Shown piece by piece: positions 1-6,585 of a stretch of 7,893 nucleotides of DNA. The notes beneath the pieces are model-generated. The model worked only from the letters and a program-made list of their open reading frames with translations, had not been told where the DNA came from and made no database searches. How positions within the stretch are numbered: position 1 is the stretch's first letter; each line of letters opens with the position of its first letter. Made by a program: the position numbers and the translations under genes. The stretch covers positions 1 through 7,893 of the forward strand of contig JAOAEN010000055.1 of assembly GCA_026416775.1 (NCBI GenBank), in the 5' to 3' direction. The stretch comes from Dehalococcoidales bacterium (GTDB taxonomy: Bacteria; Chloroflexota; Dehalococcoidia; Dehalococcoidales; RBG-16-60-22).

Positions 1-396
1 CCCCTTGTCTGCCACGCCACCGACAGCTCCGCCCTGGAAAGAACACCGGAGATCATGCCTTCCGACGGTGACCTCCTGAGGGTTGGCAGGCTCAGGGTAA
101 AAGTGCTCCACACCCCGGGGCATACACCGGGAAGCCTGTGCTTTAAGATCGGAAGCTATCTTTTTGCCGGGGATACGGTCTTTCCCGGTGGCCCCGGGCA
201 TACCGCATCTCCCGAAGACTTCACCCTGATTGTTGATTCAATCAGCCGGAAAATCCTGACCCTACCCGCGAGGACGGTAGTCCTCCCTGGCCACGGAAAC
301 GGTACCACGGTAGGCCAGGCAAGAAAGGAATACGCTGTCTTTGCCTCCCGCGCGCACCCCCATGGTCTCTGCGGCGATGTCCTCTGGCTCAGCTAG
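1..396 (+). CDS. MBL-fold metallo-hydrolase, C-terminal part (5' end outside window)
   Basis: The open frame runs from base 1, with no stop, to TAG at 394-396. The ATG at 55 is internal, because the reading continues upstream with family-like sequence. This is the C-terminal part of a metallo-beta-lactamase-fold hydrolase of the glyoxalase II-like type. Seen: the third metal-binding motif HTPGHTPGS (second His codon at 121-123), the bridging Asp in AGDTVF (codon 172-174), and the last metal His in LPGHG (codon 292-294). The N-terminal HxHxDH motif would lie before the window, so it is unseen. These enzymes are usually cytoplasmic, bind two metal ions and hydrolyse thioesters or related esters, but the fold is too widespread to name a substrate. 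It is the only plus-strand gene and converges on the PIG-L deacetylase gene with a 4-base stop-codon overlap. Family is secure; function is open. Confidence 0.9.
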   Translation, partial: PLVCHATDSSALERTPEIMPSDGDLLRVGRLRVKVLHTPGHTPGSLCFKIGSYLFAGDTVFPGGPGHTASPEDFTLIVDSISRKILTLPARTVVLPGHGNGTTVGQARKEYAVFASRAHPHGLCGDVLWLS

Positions 397-1085
397 TAGC
401 GCACTTCCACACGGCGGAAAGCCTCGGCATATTCAAAACTCTCGCCTTCAGCCTGCAGGCGGGCAAATTCCTTCAGGCGCTCCCGCATCTCCGGTGGCAC
501 ATCACCCACCTGACTCTTATGGCAGGCAAGCGCCGCAAACTTGATGTCAATAGTATCGGTGATATCCATGCGGAAGTTCGGCTCCTCCGCCCCCCAGAAC
601 CATATCTCCCGCACCTTGTGCGGCTCAAGCCCTTCCTCCAGAAGCTCCGGGTAGGAAAGGTGGTCGCGCGCATAGGGATAGACCGCGTCCATTGCCACAA
701 TGCCCGTAATGCGGTGGTCGCGGTGCCACATGTAGCGACGGTGCGGGTCAGCCGTGGCGACAATGCGGGGACGAAAGCGCCGGATCACACGCACAAGGTC
801 GCGCCTGAACTCGTGGCAGTCCTCAAGCCCCTGGTCGGGGTAGCGCAGGAAAACCGTCTCCTTCACCCCGAGGAGCTCAGCCGCCGCAAGCTGCTCCCGC
901 TCACGGATTTCTGCCAGTTTCCGGGGGCTGAGCGTGCGGTCACTTGTGCCCTTGTCCCCGTTGGTACAGATGACATAGACCACCTGCTTACCTTCCCGTA
1001 CCAGTCTGGCCACGGTTCCCGCAATGCCAAACTCACAGTCGTCAGGATGGGGTGAAATGACCATCAGGTAAATTTCATCGCTCAT
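393..1085 (-). CDS. PIG-L/LmbE-family N-acetylglucosaminyl deacetylase-like protein
   Basis: Predicted cytoplasmic zinc hydrolase that removes an acetyl group from an N-acetylglucosaminyl conjugate, as MshB and BshB do. Counting from the ATG at 1085 (230 aa), the family signature SPHPDD gives His13 and Asp16 as zinc ligands and Asp15 as general base. The second signature WHRDH gives His121, Asp123 and His124. The NGDKGT loop near residue 42 is also typical. Two ATGs compete: 1091 (232 aa) and 1085. A GGAG at 1093-1096 is 7 bases from the 1085 ATG but only 1 base from the 1091 ATG, so I chose 1085. Length is close to BshB and general LmbE proteins and shorter than MshB (about 300 aa). It is the last gene of a minus-strand set behind an MshA-like glycosyltransferase, which supports deacetylation of that enzyme's product. 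Family is firm; substrate is inferred. Confidence 0.9.
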   Translation of the reverse strand: MSDEIYLMVISPHPDDCEFGIAGTVARLVREGKQVVYVICTNGDKGTSDRTLSPRKLAEIREREQLAAAELLGVKETVFLRYPDQGLEDCHEFRRDLVRVIRRFRPRIVATADPHRRYMWHRDHRITGIVAMDAVYPYARDHLSYPELLEEGLEPHKVREIWFWGAEEPNFRMDITDTIDIKFAALACHKSQVGDVPPEMRERLKEFARLQAEGESFEYAEAFRRVEVRY

Positions 1086-1092
1086 AGACATA

Positions 1093-1096
1093 CTCC
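1093..1096 (-). promoter_or_regulatory. Shine-Dalgarno that decides the deacetylase start
   Basis: GGAG on the minus strand lies 7 bases before the ATG at 1085 and 1 base before the ATG at 1091. Normal spacing favours the inner ATG, which trims two residues from the longer reading. Confidence 0.55.
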
Positions 1097-1154
1097 ACAG
1101 AGACTTGAAGCGGCCCAGAAATAAGGCATAATATCATCTGGCCAGCTTACCGGA

Positions 1155-2384
1155 TCAGACCGGCAGGGCCAGTGCTTCTTCTATCACTTCACGCATTTCC
1201 CTGGCGATCTTTCCGGCAATTTCTGACCAGCCAAAACTGCTGACCGATGCCCTGATGGCAAGCTTTCTTTCCTCGCCATGCCAAGGCTGACGGAGTAAGC
1301 CGGCAATAGCATGGGCTAGGACCTGCGGGTGGTTGCTCTCCACGATGTAACCGGTCTCGCCCTGACGGATGATATCCCTCAACCTACCCACATCCGTGGC
1401 TAGCACTGGGGTCCCGCATGCCAGCGCCTCTAGCGCCACAAGCCCGAAGCTTTCGTAATATGAAGGCACCACGCAGATATCCGCCGCACTGTAGAAAAGG
1501 GGAAGCCCTTCGTGCTTTTCACGCCCCCAGAAAGTTACCATCTCGCTGACCCCGAGCTCACAGGCAAGTCCTTTCAAGCCGGCAAGCTCCCCGCTCTCCT
1601 CATCGCCACCGACGATGACCAGTCTCAACTTGCTGGAACCTTTGAGAAGGGCCACCGCCCTGAGCAGGTTCCCGATACCCTTAAGGGGGTCGATCCTGCC
1701 GACATAAAGCACCAGTCTTTCTTCACCAAGCCCCAGGGTTCTTCGCGCCTGCGTCCTGTCCACAGGCCTGAAAAGCTCCATGTTGACACCGCACGGCACC
1801 ACCCTGATCTTACTTCCGGGGGTACCATAGAGTCTTGAGAGGGCCTCTTTTTCTTTTTCGGTTGCCACAATGATGCGCCGTGCCGCGTAAGCGGTCTCCC
1901 TTTCCGCCGTAATGCGCAGCGCAGGTTCCTTCTCCCCGATGGCAAGGTCGTTTTTTATTGCCCCGAGCGTGTGGTACATCGTGATATAGGGTACCTGCCA
2001 CGTCTCCTGAAGGTACTTTCCGACAAGGGCCGAAATCCAGTAATGGCTGAAAATAATATCATAAGCGGAATTTTCCGTGCGCCTGAAGTCCTCCAGATTG
2101 TCTATGAACTCGGGCAGCGAGGCGTAGACATCCATCTTGTCAATTCTGGCTTCCTTACCTGCCCGGAGATGGATAAGCCTCACCCCGGCTGCCAGTTCCT
2201 CAATACGCGGGTCGCGCGCATCGTGCACCCGGGTGAAGATGTCCACGGTATGACCCTGCCTGCCCAGCTCTCTGGAAAGCTCGCGGATATAGACACTCAT
2301 GCCCCCGGTATCCCTCACCCCGAGATCACCGACCGGGCAGCTATGGGCACTTAAAATTGCTATTCGCAGATGTTCCAGCGACAT
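1155..2384 (-). CDS. GT4-family glycosyltransferase, MshA-like
   Basis: Retaining GT-B glycosyltransferase of family GT4, 409 aa, expected in the cytoplasm or at the inner membrane face and to use a nucleotide sugar. The N-terminal Rossmann domain begins with RIAILSAHSCP and a TGGMSVY loop (26-32). SHYW (113-116) and MYHTLGAIKN (136-145) follow the pattern of MshA, the enzyme that joins GlcNAc to inositol-3-phosphate. The C-terminal donor domain has VGRIDPLKG (228-236; Arg230 and Lys235 should grip the donor phosphates) and the EX7E motif at Glu311 and Glu319 within ESFGLVALEA. The MshA-type Asn in GGMN is Ser here. No signal peptide or membrane span is seen. The gene starts 21 bases after the acyltransferase stop; no good Shine-Dalgarno is seen, and an in-frame TAG just upstream limits the start to this ATG, so coupling is possible. 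It could also be a glycolipid or polysaccharide GT4; acceptor identity is inferred. Confidence 0.9.
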   Translation of the reverse strand: MSLEHLRIAILSAHSCPVGDLGVRDTGGMSVYIRELSRELGRQGHTVDIFTRVHDARDPRIEELAAGVRLIHLRAGKEARIDKMDVYASLPEFIDNLEDFRRTENSAYDIIFSHYWISALVGKYLQETWQVPYITMYHTLGAIKNDLAIGEKEPALRITAERETAYAARRIIVATEKEKEALSRLYGTPGSKIRVVPCGVNMELFRPVDRTQARRTLGLGEERLVLYVGRIDPLKGIGNLLRAVALLKGSSKLRLVIVGGDEESGELAGLKGLACELGVSEMVTFWGREKHEGLPLFYSAADICVVPSYYESFGLVALEALACGTPVLATDVGRLRDIIRQGETGYIVESNHPQVLAHAIAGLLRQPWHGEERKLAIRASVSSFGWSEIAGKIAREMREVIEEALALPV

Positions 2385-2405
2385 CAGCCGATATCCGATT
2401 TCCTA

Positions 2406-3389
2406 TTATAGCGTTATCCGGCAGCGGTATAAAGGGACCTCATGCCCGCCGAGATGGTACTTGTATGCCTCGGCCCCTTTGAGAAAGTCAAACTTCTTCT
2501 TTCCCAGCCTGATACTTTCTTCAATTGCCATCACCTTGCTGATCAGCCCGGCGCTGAGAGAGGCATACCTCGGGTCGTAGCCGGAGTTATAGAGATAGAC
2601 ACATCCCTGATAATCAAAACATATGATCTCGGCAAGGGGCTGTCCGTCAAGCTCAAGCACCCCGAGCCTGAAGAGACCGGCACGGTTCATCGCCGAAGCC
2701 ATGGCACGGAAAAACGCTTCCATCTCTGCGGTGAGAAAGTTTGCCTTGTCACTGCGGCTTTCCACGAACATCCTGAAGAATGTATCAAGTGCCGGTGGAA
2801 GCGGCTCACCGCCACCGACGAAGCGGTAACTCACCGAGCCTTCCTCGTGCAGCCGCCTCAGCTTGCGCCTGACCTCGTGGCGCTGCTTCGAGGACAGGGA
2901 ATCAAGGTACCCATCGAATGAAGCCGGTAGTGCCATCTCCAGAGATACGCTTTCCTGCCGTATTTCAACACCGAGTCCCCGCTTGTCTGCCAGGGGCGCA
3001 AGGATATTGAGAACCGTAGAATCTTGCCTCACATGCTTCAGGTCAAGCTGCCTTATGCCCCCGCCCGCGAGGTAATCAAGCAGGGCTTCAAAGAATTCCG
3101 TCTCCTGCCCCGGGCAAAGCACAAAGTCCATATAGTCGCAGACGTCAGTATTTCCCAGAAACTGCACCGCGCCGGGTGCCGCCATCAACGGGGCAAGCCC
3201 GAGGATTTCCCCATCCTTCTGCACTTTGAGAAGCCAGGGGCGCATGCCGGTACCCACCCCGAACGACTGCCACCACACCTCAAGCCACTCGGGCAGGACA
3301 AACACCGAGCTCCAGTCCAGTTTCTCTGGGGAAGAAGCCCGCAGCGATTTTATCCCGCCAAGTGTCTCTTCGTTAATGAGATAAACCAT
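2406..3389 (-). CDS. BioF2/FemAB-like acyltransferase (GNAT superfamily, Acetyltransf_6 type)
   Basis: A 327-aa protein with the double-GNAT look of the CelD/BioF2/FemAB-related group. The N-terminal half (about 25-150) has the WLEVWWQSFG and LAPLM elements common in this group. The C-terminal half (about 155-310) has the LSSKQRHEVRRKLRRL helix (165-180), the strand ELDGQPLAEIICFDYQG (246-262), the YNSGYDP turn (267-273) and the family-ending motif FDFLKGAEAYKYHLGG (300-315). Members transfer acyl or aminoacyl groups to amines, often on cell-envelope or polysaccharide precursors, but many are uncharacterised. No signal peptide or membrane segment is seen. It is the first gene of the set with the glycosyltransferase and deacetylase, so it may acylate the amine they expose; that is inference. 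The upstream gap has a candidate promoter but no clear Shine-Dalgarno. It is not an MshD-type or BshC-type protein by appearance. Confidence 0.85.
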   Translation of the reverse strand: MVYLINEETLGGIKSLRASSPEKLDWSSVFVLPEWLEVWWQSFGVGTGMRPWLLKVQKDGEILGLAPLMAAPGAVQFLGNTDVCDYMDFVLCPGQETEFFEALLDYLAGGGIRQLDLKHVRQDSTVLNILAPLADKRGLGVEIRQESVSLEMALPASFDGYLDSLSSKQRHEVRRKLRRLHEEGSVSYRFVGGGEPLPPALDTFFRMFVESRSDKANFLTAEMEAFFRAMASAMNRAGLFRLGVLELDGQPLAEIICFDYQGCVYLYNSGYDPRYASLSAGLISKVMAIEESIRLGKKKFDFLKGAEAYKYHLGGHEVPLYRCRITL

Positions 3390-3408
3390 CTTTATAGTTC
3401 AGTCTATC

Positions 3409-3437
3409 ACGATACAGCGGTACAGGCGAAATGACAA
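3409..3437 (-). promoter_or_regulatory. Candidate sigma-70 promoter for the acyltransferase-glycosyltransferase-deacetylase unit
   Basis: On the minus strand, TTGTCA (3432-3437, one mismatch to the -35 consensus) is followed after exactly 17 bases by TATCGT (3409-3414, four of six matches to the -10 consensus). The predicted start of transcription, near 3402, would leave a leader of only about 13 bases. Its position in the only sizeable gap before the acyltransferase gene supports an independent transcript. The spacing is good but the -10 is weak. Confidence 0.4.
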
Positions 3438-3446
3438 TTATCACTT
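3429..3446. promoter_or_regulatory. Near-palindrome over the -35 box, possible operator
   Basis: The 18 bases AAATGACAATTATCACTT are symmetric at 7 of 9 base pairs (core TGA-N6-TCA). The element covers the whole proposed -35 hexamer, so a repressor bound here would block the promoter. It is AT-rich within otherwise GC-rich DNA. No regulator can be named, and one such site could occur by chance. Confidence 0.3.
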
Positions 3447-3462
3447 CCCGGCAGTAAGGGCA

Positions 3463-5403
3463 TTAGCCGCCGTGGGGCAGGAGATGCGCAAGATGGGGAA
3501 AACCGTCCGCGGCATGGGGAAATGCCAGCGCCTGAGTAAACTCCCTGTGGAAATCGGGTTCCACCGTGAGCTCCACGTATTCCACCTTGCGTGCCATGAG
3601 GTCGGCTTCCTTTCTTTTCTCAACATCAAGGAGAGCCATGCGTGCCCCGTCGCCGGCAGCATTGCCAACAGCACGGACATCTTTCAGGTCGCAGTCCGGG
3701 AAAAGCCCGATCACCGCTGCCGATTCCTTATCAATGTAAGTACCGAAAGCCCCGGCAAGGACTATGCCATCCACCCTTTCAATTCCCAGACGTTTCATCA
3801 TGAGCTTGGCACCCGAATACATGGCTGCCTTGGCAAGCTGGATGGCGCGGATGTCTTTCTGGCAGATGACGATATCACGCCCGATTGATGTCTCATGTGC
3901 CCAGGCGATGACGAATTCGGGCTCACCGCCGTTCAGGCGCAGTCGTGGCGATTCCACTCCGGTATTGAACCGCCCGCTTCTGTCAATAATTCCGGCAAGA
4001 AACATCTGGGCAGCAGCATCAAATATCCCCGAGCCGCAGATGCCCTTTGCCCCGATACTGGCATCCTCCGTGTTCCACTTCTCCCTGCCGATGACCTTGA
4101 AGCGCACCTCTTTCGTTACCGGGTCTATCCTGAGCTTCTCAATAGCACCGGCAGCAGCACGCATACCATGCCTGATCTCCGCCCCTTCAAACGCCGGACC
4201 GGTGGCACAGGAAGTGGAAAGCAGTCTCCTGCGGTTGCCCAGGAGAAGCTCGCCGTTGGTGCCGATATCAATGATGAGGAGCATCTTGTCCTGCTTGTGG
4301 GGCTCCTCCGCAATGAGCACGCCGACGTTATCCGCCCCGACAAAACCCGCCTCATTCGGCAGGACATGCACATAAGCCCCCCTCCCGACCCTGAGCCCCA
4401 GATCACGCGCCTTGACATCTACGGAATGATGGATGACAGGGGGAAACGGTGTGTTTCCCAGATGGCGCGGGTTGATATTGAGAAAGAGATGGTGCATGCA
4501 GGTGTTACCGACCACCGCCATGTCAACGATCTGGTCCAGGTTGATTCCGGCCCTTGCGGCGGCAGCCGCGGCAATCTGGTTCAGACCCTCGACAATCGCC
4601 CGGTTGAGCTGGCGCAGACCGTTTTTCTTTCGTGTCGCATGGGTGATACGGGAGATCACATCTTCCCCGTATGCCACCTGGGGATTCATGATCGCCTCGG
4701 TGGCAAGGACATCCCCGGTATTCAGGTCGCAGAGATAGCCGGCAACCGTGGTAGTACCGATATCCACAGCAAAGCCATAGCCCCTTTCTACCCTTCCCGC
4801 CTCAACATCAATGATTTCCCTGCCGTGCCAGACCGATACGGTCACCTTCCAGCCCCCCCTGCGCAGGGTATCAGCTAGCTTCAGGAGCACCCGATAGTCA
4901 ATGGTGAGCCCGTCAAGACCATACTGCACGGTGAGCTTCTCCGCAAGACGCTCGAAGTCACCGAGCGGGTCGTGCAAGGTAGCAGGTGTGAGCTCAACAT
5001 AATACTTCCTCACCGCCGGGTTGACATTGATCCTGCGGGCCGTAGCCTCCTTGCGCACCACCTGCTCGCCCTTGCGGCTCTCCTCAGGGATGAAGACCAC
5101 GATATCCCCGTGGACTTTCGTCTGGCAGGCAAGACGGTAGTTCTGCCGAAACTCCGTGTGGCTGAGCAGCCTTATGTCAACCTCTCCCGAGACACTGACG
5201 GAAGACACGCTTGAGGTGAGATGATACTTGGGGAAATACCCTTCTTCAACACGCACCTTGCACTTGCCGCAGACTCCCTTCCCCCCGCAGATGCTTTCCA
5301 GCCCCGCCCCGAGCTGCCTTGCGGCATCAAGAATGGTAACGCCCTCGGCAACCTGTCCGCGCACCCCGCTCGGCTGGAAAACAACCGAATGCAGCTTTTT
5401 CAT
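3463..5403 (-). CDS. RACo-like ATP-dependent reductive activator of corrinoid proteins ([2Fe-2S] ferredoxin + ASKHA domain, DUF4445)
   Basis: Cytoplasmic redox protein (646 aa) of the family that uses ATP hydrolysis to drive an electron onto inactive Co(II) corrinoid, restoring Co(I) for methyl transfer. Seen in order: a plant-type ferredoxin domain (about 1-100) with complete [2Fe-2S] ligands Cys39, Cys45, Cys48 and Cys93; a linker and middle domain (about 105-207); then the ASKHA ATPase fold with phosphate loops DIGTTT (214-219) and DIGTNGE (379-385), GNTCMHH (299-305), GICGSGI (454-460) and a late AGAFG (550-554). Length and domain order match the RACo of Carboxydothermus. The tail has four His in the last 17 residues. 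ATG is at 5401-5403, with GAGGG 5 bases upstream. It sits 67 bases after an acyl-CoA dehydrogenase gene, with a hairpin between. No methyltransferase or corrinoid protein is visible, so its partner is unknown. Family is firm. Confidence 0.93.
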   Translation of the reverse strand: MKKLHSVVFQPSGVRGQVAEGVTILDAARQLGAGLESICGGKGVCGKCKVRVEEGYFPKYHLTSSVSSVSVSGEVDIRLLSHTEFRQNYRLACQTKVHGDIVVFIPEESRKGEQVVRKEATARRINVNPAVRKYYVELTPATLHDPLGDFERLAEKLTVQYGLDGLTIDYRVLLKLADTLRRGGWKVTVSVWHGREIIDVEAGRVERGYGFAVDIGTTTVAGYLCDLNTGDVLATEAIMNPQVAYGEDVISRITHATRKKNGLRQLNRAIVEGLNQIAAAAAARAGINLDQIVDMAVVGNTCMHHLFLNINPRHLGNTPFPPVIHHSVDVKARDLGLRVGRGAYVHVLPNEAGFVGADNVGVLIAEEPHKQDKMLLIIDIGTNGELLLGNRRRLLSTSCATGPAFEGAEIRHGMRAAAGAIEKLRIDPVTKEVRFKVIGREKWNTEDASIGAKGICGSGIFDAAAQMFLAGIIDRSGRFNTGVESPRLRLNGGEPEFVIAWAHETSIGRDIVICQKDIRAIQLAKAAMYSGAKLMMKRLGIERVDGIVLAGAFGTYIDKESAAVIGLFPDCDLKDVRAVGNAAGDGARMALLDVEKRKEADLMARKVEYVELTVEPDFHREFTQALAFPHAADGFPHLAHLLPHGG

Positions 5404-5408
5404 CCTTT

Positions 5409-5413
5409 CCCTC
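5409..5413 (-). promoter_or_regulatory. Shine-Dalgarno of the RACo gene
   Basis: GAGGG on the minus strand, 5 bases before the ATG at 5401-5403. It supports this start, which also places the ferredoxin domain at the very N-terminus as expected. Confidence 0.6.
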
Positions 5414-5420
5414 TATCAGA

Positions 5421-5445
5421 AAGCCTCTCCGTGATTGAGAGGCTT
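5421..5445 (-). terminator. 9-bp perfect hairpin between acyl-CoA dehydrogenase and RACo genes
   Basis: AAGCCTCTC (5421-5429) pairs perfectly with GAGAGGCTT (5437-5445) around a 7-base loop. It lies in the gap after the second acyl-CoA dehydrogenase stop and just before the RACo ribosome site. On the minus-strand transcript only a short U-poor run follows, so it is a weak intrinsic terminator at best; it may instead attenuate readthrough or protect mRNA ends. Confidence 0.4.
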
Positions 5446-5470
5446 CCCCCGGCAACGATACTTGAAAAAT

Positions 5471-6568
5471 TCAGGACAGCTTTCCCAGATGGTAACCGAT
5501 GCCTCCTAGGCTCAGGCCCCGTGCCCTGACCTTCTTCGTATAGAAGTGCAGGACATGGTCCTCGGTGAAGCCGATGGCACCGTGGATCTGGTGGGCAGAG
5601 TTCACGACCCGCTGGCAGGCTTCCGTTACCCAGACACGGGCAGCCGCCACCTCTCTCTCCGCGGGAAGCCCGCTGTTTATCCTCCAGGCAGCCTGATAGG
5701 TCACAAATCTGGAACCATCAACATCAACCGCCATATCGGCAAAGCGGTGCTGGATCGCCTGAAAAGCCCCGATGGGATGCCCGAAGGCGACCCTTTCTCT
5801 GGCATAGTCCAGCGTTATCCTCAGCACGTGGTCCGCCATTCCCACCATTTCGGCACATGTTGCCACACTCGCACGCTCCAGCACCTTCTCCAGATAGCCC
5901 CATCCCTGACCGATATAACCGAGCACCTGGTCCTGCCCCACCCGGACGTTTTCAAAGGTTACCTCGCACTGTTTTTCGCCAGAAATCGTCTTGAGCGGTC
6001 TTATGGTTATCCCCGGTGTTTTGATGTCAAGGATGAAGAGGGTAATGCCCGTCTCGGCTCTTGCCGCCCAGATGATGTGGTCAGCCGCCTGGGCATCCGG
6101 GACAAAGAGCTTCGTTCCGGAGATGGCAAAACCATCACCAGCGCGCGTGGCCACGGAGCGGATGCCTTCGGCAAAATGTCCGGTTGATGTCTCGGCAACT
6201 GCCAGGGTGACGATGCTTTTACCCCCGGCAATGGCGGGCAGGGAATACGCTTTCTGCTCCGCGCTCCCCGCCTCAAGAATGGTACCTGCACCAAGTGCAA
6301 CCGCCGTGAAGAACGGGCTGATGAAGCAGGCCCGTCCCATCTCCTCAAGCACCACGGTGAGGTCGAGGAAATCCCCCACCCCGCCGTATTCTTCCGGGAT
6401 GGAAAGCCCGAGAAGATTGGTCTCGGCAAGCTTTTTCCAGAGCCGGGGGTCAAAACCCGTCTCGCTTTCCGCCACCGCCCGCAGGACCTTCTCCGGGTAT
6501 TCGCCTGCCAGAAAGTCCCGGGCAAGGGTCTGCATCATTTCCTGCTGTTCGTTAAGGGCAAAGTCCAC
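5471..6568 (-). CDS. Acyl-CoA dehydrogenase, small-subunit type
   Basis: FAD-dependent acyl-CoA dehydrogenase-fold protein, 365 aa, cytoplasmic. Domain order is normal: N-terminal helices with PEEYGGVGD (58-66), a middle beta domain (about 120-215), then C-terminal helices. FAD-binding features are clear: RERVAFGHPIGAFQAIQHRFADM spans 257-279 and QIHGAIGFTEDHVLHFYTKK spans 327-346. However, the usual SEPGxGSD substrate/flavin loop is degraded (AETSTGHF, 125-132). The C-terminus ends without the EGT-x-EI motif that carries the base in medium-chain enzymes. Glu231 in LERAS is at the alternative base position, but the same Glu occurs in many members. This matches the smaller partner of paired enzymes such as FadE27, FadE28 or PimD. 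The start is GTG, with GGAGG 7 bases upstream and 17 bases after the preceding dehydrogenase gene, so the two are co-transcribed. The substrate is unknown. Confidence 0.92.
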   Translation of the reverse strand: MDFALNEQQEMMQTLARDFLAGEYPEKVLRAVAESETGFDPRLWKKLAETNLLGLSIPEEYGGVGDFLDLTVVLEEMGRACFISPFFTAVALGAGTILEAGSAEQKAYSLPAIAGGKSIVTLAVAETSTGHFAEGIRSVATRAGDGFAISGTKLFVPDAQAADHIIWAARAETGITLFILDIKTPGITIRPLKTISGEKQCEVTFENVRVGQDQVLGYIGQGWGYLEKVLERASVATCAEMVGMADHVLRITLDYARERVAFGHPIGAFQAIQHRFADMAVDVDGSRFVTYQAAWRINSGLPAEREVAAARVWVTEACQRVVNSAHQIHGAIGFTEDHVLHFYTKKVRARGLSLGGIGYHLGKLS

Positions 6569-6575
6569 CGAACTT

Positions 6576-6580
6576 CCTCC
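6576..6580 (-). promoter_or_regulatory. Shine-Dalgarno of the second acyl-CoA dehydrogenase gene
   Basis: GGAGG on the minus strand, 7 bases before a GTG start at 6566-6568. It fixes the GTG start. Confidence 0.75.
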
Positions 6581-6585
6581 CTATT

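Noticed and set aside
55..57. ATG as the start of the left-edge hydrolase
   Set aside because: The frame stays open to base 1 and the MBL fold needs an N-terminal half that is missing, so this ATG is internal.
519..1055. 178-codon plus-strand open frame
   Set aside because: Shadow of the PIG-L deacetylase gene, which has intact catalytic motifs.
1092..1154. TATTAT box, CTGGCCAG palindrome and CCGG-N6-CCGG repeat around the gap before the deacetylase gene
   Set aside because: No matching -35 element at proper spacing and only 4-bp or self-palindromic stems, so neither promoter nor terminator is supported.
2385..2405. ATCGG direct repeat and GATATC palindrome before the glycosyltransferase start
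   Set aside because: Too short to separate from chance in a 21-base gap.
3895..4878. 327-codon open frame on the plus strand
   Set aside because: It lies wholly antisense to the clearly conserved RACo gene and shows no recognisable domain; GC-rich coding DNA often leaves such open antisense frames.
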